Origin: Bradyrhizobium sp. WBAH42
Lineage (GTDB): Bacteria; Pseudomonadota; Alphaproteobacteria; Rhizobiales; Xanthobacteraceae
Assembly: GCF_024585265.1 (NCBI RefSeq)
Contig: NZ_CP036533.1
Coordinates: 2,799,001-2,863,000, forward strand
Reading direction: 5' to 3'
Length of the DNA: 64,000 nt
Shown here: positions 17,616 to 24,879 of the stretch, piece by piece
Layout: each line of letters starts with the position of its first letter
Position numbering within the stretch: position 1 is the stretch's first letter
Made by a program: the position numbers and the translations under genes
The notes under the pieces: generated by a model
Told to the model about the DNA's origin: nothing
What the model saw: only the letters and a program-made list of their open reading frames with translations
Databases searched by the model: none

Positions 17616-18917
17616 ATGACGACAGCAATGGGGGTCTCCGCGTCCGCGGAGAGATCGACGACGGCGCATGTGGTGTGGGCGAGTGCGCTCGGCACCGCCA
17701 TCGAGTGGTACGATTTCCTGATCTACGGCACGGCGGCGGCCCTGGTCTTCAACAAGCTGTTCTTCCCGAGCTTCGATCCCTTCGTCGGCACGCTCGCGGC
17801 GTTCTCGACCTATGCGGTCGGCTTCGTCGCGCGGCCGATCGGCGGCGCGATCATCGGGCACTATGGCGACCGGCTCGGCCGCAAGACCATGCTGGTTGCA
17901 ACCATGATCGCGATGGGGCTCGGCACCTTCCTGATCGGCTGCCTGCCGACCTACAGCCAGATCGGCGTCTGGGCCCCGATCCTGCTGATCGCCTTGCGCT
18001 TCGTCCAGGGCATCGGGCTCGGGGGCGAGTGGAGCGGCGCGGTCGTGATGGTGATCGAGCATGCCGGAAACCGCCGCGGCTTCTACGGCAGCCTCGTGCA
18101 GGTCGGCTTTCCCGTCGGCGTCGCCGCCTCCACCGGCATCTTCGGCCTGATGACGAAGCTGCCCGAGGCGGATTTCCTCAGCTGGGGCTGGCGCGTGCCG
18201 TTCCTGATCAGCATTCTGCTCGTCGGCGTCGGCTTCATCGTGCGACTCAGGCTCGCAGAGACGCCTCACTTCAAGGAGATCGTCGAACGCAAGGAGGTGC
18301 TGGCGCAACCGGCCCTCGAAGTGCTGCGCCGCGACTGGCGCAGCTTTCTGCTCGCGATCGGCATCACGGTGTCGGAAGTCGGGCTCGCCTATCTCCTCAC
18401 CGTGTTCACGGTGGTCTACGCGACGACCAAGCTCGGCCTGCCCCGGCAGGTGATCCTGGATGCGGTGGTCTATGCCGCGATCGTCGAGTTCGCGACCTTG
18501 CCGCTGGCCGGCTGGCTGTCCGACATCTTCGGACGCAAGGCGCTGTATCTGGCCGGCGGCGTTTTCTCGGTGGCGTTGGCGTTTCCGCTGTTCTGGTTCC
18601 TCGACACCAGGGAGCCGGCGCTGATCACGTTTGCACTCGTCGTCACGATGACGCTCACCCATGCGTTGCTGTTCGGGCCGAAGGCCGCGTTCATGCCGGA
18701 GCTGTTCCGCACCCAGGTGCGCTACAGCGGCGCCTCGCTCGGCGCCAACGTCGCGGCGGCCTTGAGCGGCGGCTTCTCGCCGCTGATCGCGGCTGCGCTG
18801 CTGGCATGGGCCGGATCGTACTGGGCGGTCTCGGTCTACATCGTTGCGCTGTCGGTCATCACGATCCTCGCAACGCTGATGGCGCCGGAGACGGCGCGGG
18901 ACTCGCTAAGATCCTGA
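17616..18917 (+). CDS. MFS transporter of the metabolite:proton symporter (MHS) family
   Basis: This is an inner-membrane secondary transporter of 433 residues with about 12 hydrophobic segments. The first bears the MHS-type TAIEWYDFLIYGTAAAL motif. The loop between segments 2 and 3 has GDRLGRKTML, the conserved MFS signature, and a second copy GWLSDIFGRKALYL appears in the C-terminal half. The family takes up organic acids, shikimate, betaine or similar compounds with protons. The ATG at 17616 was preferred to the TTG at 17604 because of the GGGGCAGGG before it. Its last 12 bases overlap the convergent GH79-like gene. Confidence 0.9.
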   Translation: MTTAMGVSASAERSTTAHVVWASALGTAIEWYDFLIYGTAAALVFNKLFFPSFDPFVGTLAAFSTYAVGFVARPIGGAIIGHYGDRLGRKTMLVATMIAMGLGTFLIGCLPTYSQIGVWAPILLIALRFVQGIGLGGEWSGAVVMVIEHAGNRRGFYGSLVQVGFPVGVAASTGIFGLMTKLPEADFLSWGWRVPFLISILLVGVGFIVRLRLAETPHFKEIVERKEVLAQPALEVLRRDWRSFLLAIGITVSEVGLAYLLTVFTVVYATTKLGLPRQVILDAVVYAAIVEFATLPLAGWLSDIFGRKALYLAGGVFSVALAFPLFWFLDTREPALITFALVVTMTLTHALLFGPKAAFMPELFRTQVRYSGASLGANVAAALSGGFSPLIAAALLAWAGSYWAVSVYIVALSVITILATLMAPETARDSLRS

Positions 18918-20468
18918 GCGTCGGGACAGGCAAGCCGGATTTGCAGCGTTGGGAAGCACCAGGAAGGTGATCGTCGTCGGCGCGAGCCGAATCGCGCCCG
19001 CTGCTGCTGCGCGTGCCTGGAGCGGCGGCAGCCGGTCATCGTTGGTCAGCGCGAGCGTTTTGCCGTTCAACTGCACCATCGTGTCCTGCAGCCGCGCCGC
19101 ATGCAGGGTGTACCGCTCGGCCGGATCCGGCAGCGATAGCGTGCGCGATGTGCTGCCGGACGTGTTGATTGCGAGCAGCGACACCGCACCTACCCTGGCG
19201 GGATGGCAATGCGCATAAAGGTGGAGATCGGGCGGAGCAGCGTTGCCTGCGTCGAGCACGATCGCTCCCATCAGCCGGCGCCAGAGCAGCGCGGCCCAGT
19301 AGCTCGGCCGCGGCCTGAACGTTGTTTCCTCGAGCAGGCCGTAATCGCTGGCCGCCAGCGTGTTGTGCATCACCACCTGGACGCCGGCCTTCGCCAGGCG
19401 TCCGAGCTGGTCGAGATAGCGGAACGTGTCCAGAAAAGTCCGGTCCCACAAGCCGCCGCCGCAGGCGGCATCAGCCGTCTCGGTCAGCCAGATCGGCCTG
19501 CCCGGCTCGAATGCGTCGCGCAGCGCCTGATAGGTCCCGAATGTCGTATCCGTGCGGGCCAGCCATGACTCCGAGAGGGCTTGCGCCGGATCGTCGTGCC
19601 CGCCGCAGCGCGGCGAGATGGTGTTGTAATGGTGATAGGAGAATCGATCGACGCCGGGGCCGGATGCGGCAAGCAGGTCTCGCGTCGTGAGCCCCTCGGC
19701 GGATGGCGATGGTGCATCGCCGGCTGAGCCCGGGCCGAGGATCAGCGTCTCCGGTGCGGCGCGCCGCATCCACTCGCGGAAGACCTTGAAGTCGCGGCCA
19801 TAGGCGGCCGCGTCATAGCCCGCCGGTGCGCCGTTCGTCGCCGCGAGCGTCGGCTCGTTCATGAATTCGGCGGCGGCGATGCGGCCACCGAGCGCGCGCG
19901 TCGCCTCGATCAGCTGCTGCGCCTGGTCCGGCGTCCAGGTGCCGTGGGCATCGCGGCTGCCGGGACTGATCGCAAAGGAGGTGACGATCTCCGCATCGAC
20001 CGCACGCGCGAACTCCACCACGCCGCGCCATTGCGCCCGGCTGAGCACCGAGTCGAATCCCGGCGGCGGCTGTCCCGGCGTCTCGGCAAAGAACGTCGCA
20101 TTGGCCCAGGTGCCGCTCACGCGCAGATAGGCCGGCGACAGCGCTGCTGCGAGCCGGCGCAGTCGCGCATTGGCAAGATCGATCGGCGGCCGCGCGCTGT
20201 AGCGATCCCGCTGGTCGAAGGCGCGTGCCGGTCGCGGATAAGGTTTCCAGAACCGCCCGCCGGTCACCTCCACCATTTCGATGTTGTAGGACTGAAAGCG
20301 CGCATCGACCGTTCCGATCGGCTTCAGTCCGGCGGGCGAGATGGCGATGCCGTCGGCCTGCGCCGCACAGGCCGTGGCGGCGGCGAGCAGGGCAATCGCG
20401 CCGGCCGCGCAACCGGCTGGACGCGGTCGGGACCCTGGTCTGCGGTGTGCTGCCGCCTGCTTCGTCAT
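18906..20468 (-). CDS. Secreted glycoside hydrolase, GH79/heparanase-like
   Basis: The 520-residue protein begins with a basic, arginine-rich N-terminus and a hydrophobic stretch (AGAIALLAAATACAAQA), so it is exported, perhaps by the Tat route. The catalytic TIM barrel shows the pair expected for clan GH-A enzymes: acid/base E205 in AEFMNEP and nucleophile E330 in IWLTETADAACGG. The overall pattern fits GH79 (beta-glucuronidase/heparanase). A beta-sandwich C-terminal domain (INTSGSTSRTLSLP) follows. I chose the ATG at 20468. It may trim glucuronic-acid-containing polysaccharide, of the bacterium itself or of a plant. No polysaccharide operon lies next to it. Confidence 0.7.
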   Translation of the reverse strand: MTKQAAAHRRPGSRPRPAGCAAGAIALLAAATACAAQADGIAISPAGLKPIGTVDARFQSYNIEMVEVTGGRFWKPYPRPARAFDQRDRYSARPPIDLANARLRRLAAALSPAYLRVSGTWANATFFAETPGQPPPGFDSVLSRAQWRGVVEFARAVDAEIVTSFAISPGSRDAHGTWTPDQAQQLIEATRALGGRIAAAEFMNEPTLAATNGAPAGYDAAAYGRDFKVFREWMRRAAPETLILGPGSAGDAPSPSAEGLTTRDLLAASGPGVDRFSYHHYNTISPRCGGHDDPAQALSESWLARTDTTFGTYQALRDAFEPGRPIWLTETADAACGGGLWDRTFLDTFRYLDQLGRLAKAGVQVVMHNTLAASDYGLLEETTFRPRPSYWAALLWRRLMGAIVLDAGNAAPPDLHLYAHCHPARVGAVSLLAINTSGSTSRTLSLPDPAERYTLHAARLQDTMVQLNGKTLALTNDDRLPPLQARAAAAGAIRLAPTTITFLVLPNAANPACLSRRSGS

Positions 20469-20615
20469 GCGCGTTGCCCGCGGCCGGACGCCCGGAGGCA
20501 ATCTGGCCTTCCCTCGACCCGCCTATTTTATCCCTATTTTACCTTGCCGTTGCCGCCGAGAGCGTCCGGGCCCGGCGGACCATCGGTGGGAGCAAAAAAA
20601 AATTCGTTGCCCCCT

Positions 20616-20643
20616 CTTGAAACCGTTTTCCGGTTTTCTAAGT
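20616..20643 (+). promoter_or_regulatory. Probable RpoH (sigma-32) promoter of the small heat-shock operon
   Basis: CTTGAAA at 20616-20622 followed after 18 bases by CTAAGT at 20638-20643 resembles the alphaproteobacterial RpoH consensus (CTTG, 17-18 bases, CTATAT). The position, about 130 bases before the first hsp20 gene, leaves room for the RNA thermometer in the leader. Confidence 0.5.
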
Positions 20644-20649
20644 CGTTTT

Positions 20650-20781
20650 TCGCCGCGAGAGCGGTGTGCCGGATGCCAAACCGGGTCCGGCACGGGCGCC
20701 GGGCAGGTCTTTTCGGACCCGTCTGAATCCCCGCCTTGCGCTCCTTCGTATCCATCTTGCTCTTTGGAGGACTTGGTTATG
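20650..20781 (+). ncRNA. ROSE-type RNA thermometer in the leader of the first hsp20 gene
   Basis: The leader ends in TTGCT (20757-20761) and GGAGG (20766-20770) just before the ATG at 20779. In ROSE elements the UUGCU strand pairs with the Shine-Dalgarno bases at low temperature and opens on heating. Upstream there is an exact 8-base stem, GTGCCGGA at 20666-20673 with TCCGGCAC at 20686-20693, in keeping with the multi-hairpin layout. ROSE elements are established regulators of small heat-shock genes in Bradyrhizobium. The exact 5' end is inferred from the promoter call. Confidence 0.82.
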
Positions 20782-21240
20782 AGGACCAGTTTTGACTTCG
20801 CGCCCCTGTGGCGATCCACCATCGGCTTCGACCACCTGGCCGACCTCGTCGACAGCACGCTACGCCAGGCGACCGAGGACAATTATCCCCCCTACAACAT
20901 CGAGCGCTCCGGCGAAGACCACTACCGGATCAGCCTTGCGGTAGCGGGGTTCGGCGCCAACGACATCACCGTGACGGCCGAACAGAACGCGCTCACGATC
21001 GAGGGCAAGAAGCCCGAGACCGCCGCGCGCGAATATCTGTACCAGGGCATTGCAGCGCGTCCGTTCCGGCGCGTGTTCAACCTTGCCGACTATGTCCAGG
21101 TGAAGCAGGCCTCGTTCCAGGACGGGCTCCTGATCATCGACCTCGTCCGTGAGGTTCCGGAAGCCATGAAGCCGCGCCGCATTCCGATCGCGGGCGGCGC
21201 TCCCGTGGCATCGCAGATCGAGCAGAAGAAGGCAGCCTGA
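20779..21240 (+). CDS. Small heat-shock protein (Hsp20, class A type)
   Basis: This is a 153-residue ATP-independent holdase that binds unfolding proteins in the cytoplasm. The N-terminal segment FAPLWRSTIGFDHLADLVDS is typical of the IbpA-like class A proteins of rhizobia. The alpha-crystallin domain spans about residues 35-130, with NDITVTAEQNALTIEGKK, and a C-terminal RRIPI motif supplies the I-x-I oligomerisation anchor. The ATG at 20779 is set by the GGAGG of the ROSE hairpin. It is the first gene of a heat-shock run with a second hsp20 and a DegP-like protease. Confidence 0.95.
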   Translation: MRTSFDFAPLWRSTIGFDHLADLVDSTLRQATEDNYPPYNIERSGEDHYRISLAVAGFGANDITVTAEQNALTIEGKKPETAAREYLYQGIAARPFRRVFNLADYVQVKQASFQDGLLIIDLVREVPEAMKPRRIPIAGGAPVASQIEQKKAA

Positions 21241-21265
21241 GCGCTCGATCGAAAGGATAGCGGAA

Positions 21266-21291
21266 CGCGGCGCGCGCATGCGCGGGCCGCG
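21266..21291 (+). other. Strong intergenic hairpin between the two hsp20 genes
   Basis: CGCGGC at 21266-21271 pairs with GCCGCG at 21286-21291, and CGCG at 21273-21276 pairs with CGCG at 21281-21284 around a CATG loop. There is no T-run behind it, so it is not a classical terminator. It may be an mRNA processing or stability element that sets different levels of the two chaperones. Confidence 0.45.
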
Positions 21292-21316
21292 CTCCCGATG
21301 CATGAAGGAGATTCCC

Positions 21317-21808
21317 ATGGCTTTTCGTGATCTCATTCCCTGGTCGAAAAACCAGGAGCTTGCGCCGGCGCGCGACAATTTCGATCCGTTCCTGACGCTT
21401 CACCGCGAGATGAACCGTCTGTTCGACGACGTCTTCCGCGGCTTTGGCGGGACCGGCCTGTCGCCGCTGATGGAAGGCCGTTTCGGCTGGCCGAAGGTCG
21501 AGCTCAGCGAGACCGACAAGACGCTGACCGTCTCGGCCGAGCTTCCCGGCCTGACCGAGAACGACGTCCAGGTCGAGATCGCCAATGGCGTCCTCACCGT
21601 CCGCGGCGAGAAGAAGGCGGAGCGCAATGGCGAAGGCAGGTTCTTCACCGAGCGCTATTACGGCGCCTTCGAGCGGCAGATTCCGCTGGAGGGTGTCGAG
21701 GAGGACAAGGCCGAGGCGTCGTTCAGGAACGGCGTCCTGACCGTGTCGCTGCCGAAATCGGAGAAGGCCCGCGAAGGCGTCAAGCGCATCGCGATCAATA
21801 CGCATTAA
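21317..21808 (+). CDS. Small heat-shock protein (Hsp20, second class)
   Basis: The 163-residue protein has an N-terminal MAFRDLIPW segment with PFLTLHREMNRLFDD, as in class C/Hsp20.2-type proteins, and a complete alpha-crystallin domain (ETDKTLTVSAELPGL through GVLTVSLPK). The C-terminal I-x-I-like VKRIAI motif is present. The ATG at 21317 has AAGGAG 7 bases upstream. It does not have a ROSE-like leader of its own and probably depends on the upstream heat-shock promoter. It may form separate oligomers from the class A protein. Confidence 0.94.
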   Translation: MAFRDLIPWSKNQELAPARDNFDPFLTLHREMNRLFDDVFRGFGGTGLSPLMEGRFGWPKVELSETDKTLTVSAELPGLTENDVQVEIANGVLTVRGEKKAERNGEGRFFTERYYGAFERQIPLEGVEEDKAEASFRNGVLTVSLPKSEKAREGVKRIAINTH

Positions 21809-21820
21809 CGTCAAGCGAGA

Positions 21821-21844
21821 ACGGCGGCGATGTGGCGCCGCCGT
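21821..21844 (+). other. Perfect stem-loop after the second hsp20 gene
   Basis: ACGGCGGCG at 21821-21829 pairs exactly with CGCCGCCGT at 21836-21844 around a 6-base loop. It lacks a following T-run. It may protect the 3' end of a processed hsp20 transcript or partly attenuate transcription into the downstream genes. Confidence 0.5.
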
Positions 21845-21896
21845 CTCACCGTCAACAAGCCGTCCCCCTGGAAAGGAGCATGTGGGAGACCCACCG

Positions 21897-22235
21897 ATGA
21901 CCAACGTGAATACCAGTTCCGGCACTCTCAATCCGCTGTTTCATCCTGCCGCCCACTACGATTCGCCCGCCGACGTCCTGAATGCCGAAGAGCTCGCTTC
22001 GCCCGAGAAGCGCGTCATCCTGTCGTCCTGGGCATCGGACATGTACGCGGTCGAATCCTGTCCCGCCTTGCGCGAGATTCCCGGCATGAGCCACACGGTC
22101 CGGCTCGCCGACATTCTGGCCGCCTTGCGCAAGCTCGACGGCGACAACGACAATGACGACCCGCCGCGCGGCGGCGGCGGCGTGCCGATGCGGCTGCGGC
22201 GGCCATGGGCCGCCGCCGAAGGGCGGGCGGCATGA
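21897..22235 (+). CDS. Conserved small protein of unknown function in the heat-shock operon
   Basis: The 112-residue product has no domain I can name. The central part (SPEKRVILSSWASDMYAVES) is followed by IPGMSHTVRLADILAALRKLD. Then come a short acidic stretch (DGDNDNDDPP) and a Gly/Arg-rich tail, which looks disordered. I recall similar proteins beside hsp20/degP genes in other rhizobia, so it is probably a real heat-shock accessory protein. The ATG at 21897 has GGGAG 8 bases upstream. The stop overlaps the start of the next tiny gene (ATGATGA at 22232-22238), which indicates translational coupling. Confidence 0.75.
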   Translation: MTNVNTSSGTLNPLFHPAAHYDSPADVLNAEELASPEKRVILSSWASDMYAVESCPALREIPGMSHTVRLADILAALRKLDGDNDNDDPPRGGGGVPMRLRRPWAAAEGRAA

Positions 22236-22348
22236 TGGTCACGCCCACCGTCCTCGCCCTCGTGCTGCTCGGCCAAGCCGCGGCAGCCTGGACCGTCCCG
22301 TTTCTGGTCCTGCAGGGCATGATCGTCGCGTCAGGCGACGAAGGCTGA
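22232..22348 (+). CDS. Predicted 38-residue membrane microprotein
   Basis: A short frame starting ATGATG at 22232 overlaps the stop of the preceding gene (TGA at 22233-22235) and ends at 22348. The product has an almost unbroken hydrophobic stretch (LALVLLGQAAAAWTVPFLVL) that could span the membrane once, and a short acidic tail (SGDEG). It is followed after 45 bases by the DegP-like protease gene. Its reality is supported by the overlap and position only; there is no family that I recognise. Confidence 0.5.
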   Translation: MMVTPTVLALVLLGQAAAAWTVPFLVLQGMIVASGDEG

Positions 22349-22393
22349 AGCCACGGTTTCGACGATCCCCACAACACAAGCGGCAGGGTGACG

Positions 22394-23503
22394 ATGATGA
22401 ATGCTGTGCGTCTGCTGGTCCTGGCCTTGCTGATGCTGACGCTGACGGCATCGCAGCCTGCCGCCGGCCAGATTCCGGATCTGAAGCCCGGTGGCCCGGT
22501 GCCGACCCTGGCGCCGCTGGTGCGCCAGGTGACGCCGGCGGTGGTCAACATCTCCGTGCACGGCCGCGTGCGTGAGGACAACCCGCTCTATCGCGATCCG
22601 CTCTTTCGCGAGTTCTTCGACGTTCCCCGGCAGATCGAGAAGGAGGTCAATGCGACCGGCTCCGGGGTGATCGTCGACGCCCAGCGTGGCTATGTGCTGA
22701 CCAACAATCACGTGGTCGAAGGCACCTCCGCCGTTCAGATCACGACCAAGGACGGCCGGCAGTTCTCCGCCAAGGTCATCGGCCGTGATCCGCCGACGGA
22801 TGTCGCTGTGCTCCAGGTCCAGAACCCGGTCGGGCTCAAGGCGCTTGCCTTCGGCGACAGCGACGGGCTCGATGTCGGCGATTTCGTCCTTGCGATCGGC
22901 AATCCCTTCGGCCTCGGCCAGACCGTGACCTCGGGGCTCGTCAGCGCGCTGGGCCGCACCGGCCTCGGCAAGCAGGGCTATGAGGATTTCATCCAGACCG
23001 ACGCGGCGATCAATCCCGGCAATTCCGGTGGCGCGCTGGTCAGCCTGCGCGGCGAGCTCGTCGGCATCAACTCGGCGATCATCTCGCCCGCGGGCGGCAA
23101 TGTCGGCATCGGCTTTGCCATTCCGGTCAACATGGCGCGCAAGGTGATGGAGCAGATCATCGTGAGCGGCCGCGTCGAGCGCGGCCGCATCGGCGTTTCG
23201 CTGAAGGACCTGCATCCGTCGGTCAACAAGGGATTGAATCAGGGCGCCGTCATCGCCGAGATCGCGGCGGATTCGCCCGCGGAGAAGGCAGGCTTGCGCA
23301 AGGGTGACATCGTGACCGGCGCCGACGACCGCCCGATCCGCACCGCCGCCCAGCTCCGCAACACGATCGGCCTTGCGCGCGTCGGCGAGGACGTGAAGCT
23401 CACGCTGCTGCGCAACGGTGCGCCGTTCACCGCCACCGTCAGAGTGGCGCCGGCAGCCGAGCCGAGCCGCGCGCTCGCAGGCCCCAATCGTCTCGTCCGC
23501 TGA
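22394..23503 (+). CDS. DegP/HtrA-type periplasmic serine protease with one PDZ domain
   Basis: The 369-residue protein has a signal peptide (LLVLALLMLTLTASQPAAG, cleaved near residue 25). The trypsin-like protease domain has the triad H106 (TNNHVV), D136 (PTDVAVL) and S211 (NPGNSGGAL). A single PDZ domain follows, from about residue 270 (GRIGVSLKDL). With one PDZ rather than two it is closer to DegS in domain layout, but it has a cleavable signal rather than an obvious membrane anchor. It degrades or refolds damaged envelope proteins. It closes the heat-shock gene run, an arrangement I recall from Bradyrhizobium hsp-degP operons. Confidence 0.9.
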   Translation: MMNAVRLLVLALLMLTLTASQPAAGQIPDLKPGGPVPTLAPLVRQVTPAVVNISVHGRVREDNPLYRDPLFREFFDVPRQIEKEVNATGSGVIVDAQRGYVLTNNHVVEGTSAVQITTKDGRQFSAKVIGRDPPTDVAVLQVQNPVGLKALAFGDSDGLDVGDFVLAIGNPFGLGQTVTSGLVSALGRTGLGKQGYEDFIQTDAAINPGNSGGALVSLRGELVGINSAIISPAGGNVGIGFAIPVNMARKVMEQIIVSGRVERGRIGVSLKDLHPSVNKGLNQGAVIAEIAADSPAEKAGLRKGDIVTGADDRPIRTAAQLRNTIGLARVGEDVKLTLLRNGAPFTATVRVAPAAEPSRALAGPNRLVR

Positions 23504-23590
23504 AACGAATGCGCCGACGAACCTCGGAAGCGGTTCGCCCCCTGTGATGGCAGGGCTATCGCATATGACTTCTAGCGGCGGCCGGTGCGC

Positions 23591-23725
23591 ACGCCTCGTC
23601 CTTCGAGACGGCGCTGACGCGCCTCCTCAGGATGAGGCTCATCAGCGACAGTGCCTCTTGAACTGTAGCCACGCACGCCGTCCTCATCCTGAGGAGCCCG
23701 CCTCAAGCGGGCGTCTCGAAGGATG
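23591..23725. repeat. Palindromic intergenic repeat, family C
   Basis: The left part (ACGCCTCGTCCTTCGAGACG and CTCCTCAGGATGAGG) is mirrored by CCTCATCCTGAGGAG and CGTCTCGAAGGATG on the right. It lies between the convergent protease gene and the 58-residue gene. Small nested hairpins such as GCCCGCCTCAAGCGGGC are visible. Confidence 0.8.
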
Positions 23726-23787
23726 GCCGCGGGGAAGGGCTCTCAAATGCGATAGCCTTGGGGTGTCATGCCGTGTGATCTCCCATC

Positions 23788-23964
23788 TCAGGCCGCGCGG
23801 TGATCCCATTCGCCTTGCAGGTCCCGGATCAGCCGCCGCTCGCGTTCGATGCGCTGGCGATAGAGCTCGCGCTCATGCTCGCTCTTGGCGCTGGCAAGAA
23901 GCAGCTCGTAGTGGCCGATGACCTTCTCGCTGCCGCGGATGAGCAGGTCGCGTTGGCTGTTCAT
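23788..23964 (-). CDS. Predicted 58-residue charged helical protein
   Basis: A short frame with ATG at 23964 and stop at 23788 encodes a highly charged, helix-rich product (SAKSEHERELYRQRIERERR). It contains a DLLIRGSEKVIGHYELLLA segment at the start. The start overlaps the stop of the 72-residue gene (ATGA at 23961-23964), so the pair is coupled. The composition suggests a coiled-coil partner. I do not recognise a family. Confidence 0.65.
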   Translation of the reverse strand: MNSQRDLLIRGSEKVIGHYELLLASAKSEHERELYRQRIERERRLIRDLQGEWDHRAA

Positions 23965-24179
23965 TGCGCCATCTCCATTGCGCCAGACGGCGCCTCAGAG
24001 GCGCGGAGGCCGACGGGAAAGGTCGCTGCGGTCAGGCCATCGAGCGCCGATTGCTCTTCGGCGAGGCGCCTCTCGATGAACTGGCGCTCCAGCTGCGACA
24101 ACCTGGTCTTCAGCAGGCGCCGGTAGCGGTGGATGTTGTTGCGGTGCGCACGAATGCGGGCCAGATTCTCATCGAGCAT
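23961..24179 (-). CDS. Predicted 72-residue charged helical protein
   Basis: The ATG at 24179 has GGAGA upstream and yields 72 residues. The first 48 residues are dense in Arg, Glu and Leu (RRLLKTRLSQLERQFIERRL) and predict a long amphipathic helix. A less ordered tail follows. It overlaps the next small gene by 4 bases. The longer frame to 24386 has no support. Function unknown; the length and charge pattern would suit a small heterodimeric coiled coil with the 58-residue protein. Confidence 0.68.
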   Translation of the reverse strand: MLDENLARIRAHRNNIHRYRRLLKTRLSQLERQFIERRLAEEQSALDGLTAATFPVGLRASEAPSGAMEMAQ

Positions 24180-24443
24180 CGTCGTCTCTCCAGACGGTCG
24201 CGTTGGATCCTTTGGTTGTGCGAGGATGAGAAGGTCTCTTCTCGGCGAAAAAATATTCAGCGCGCGAGCGCTGTCAAGATCTTGGCGCGCCTGTCCTTGT
24301 TGCTGGCTCCTGGAGATCGACGATCGGCCAATCGACCTGTCCGGACGGCCGGGTTCCGGGCGCGATTGCCTTTTGTTGGCCGGCAAGCGAACCTCGTGTG
24401 GCCATATTTGAGCAGGAGTGATCTTTCGCGAGGAGGCGCTCCG

Positions 24444-24845
24444 ATGACCAAGGCACTGATCACTGCTGTCGCAATGCTGGCTTGCGTACCCGCGAGTGCG
24501 CTCGCACAGGAGCGCGCGGGCGATGCGGCGCTGGGCGCGGTCTCGGGTGCGGTCGTGCTGGGCCCCGTCGGTGCGGTCGCCGGAGCCTTGATCGGCTACA
24601 CGGCCGGACCGTCGATCGCCCGTTCCTGGGGCCTGAGAGGCTCACAGTCGGCAAGGCACCGGCAGCCGCCGCCGCGTCGTGCCGCCGCGACCGGCAGCCC
24701 GTCGCGCACGCGCGAGGCGATGGCCGCCAACGGCCAGATGAGAGCCGCCGGCAATTCGGCCCCGCCGGTCCAGGCTCCGCCGGTTCAAGCCGCGCCTGCC
24801 GCGCCGGCGCAATCCTCGGCGCCGCCGGTTCAGGCATTCGATTAA
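24444..24845 (+). CDS. Small exported protein with glycine-rich segment and PPVQA repeats
   Basis: The 133-residue product starts at an ATG 7 bases after a perfect AGGAGG. A signal peptide (LITAVAMLACVPASALA) is cleaved before QERAGD. Next comes a small-residue-rich hydrophobic stretch (GAVSGAVVLGPVGAVAGALIGY) of the glycine-zipper kind found in outer-membrane-associated proteins. The last third is Pro/Ala-rich with three PPVQA units and looks disordered. It is probably an envelope protein. The upstream 264 bases separate it divergently from the small helical pair. I know no function. Confidence 0.75.
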   Translation: MTKALITAVAMLACVPASALAQERAGDAALGAVSGAVVLGPVGAVAGALIGYTAGPSIARSWGLRGSQSARHRQPPPRRAAATGSPSRTREAMAANGQMRAAGNSAPPVQAPPVQAAPAAPAQSSAPPVQAFD

Positions 24846-24879
24846 GGCCGCCAACTTCAGGCCGCAGCCTACGCCCGCT

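Noticed and set aside
23961..24386. A 141-residue version of the 72-residue helical protein
   Set aside because: The N-terminal extension has no ribosome site and unlikely composition; the ATG at 24179 has GGAGA upstream.
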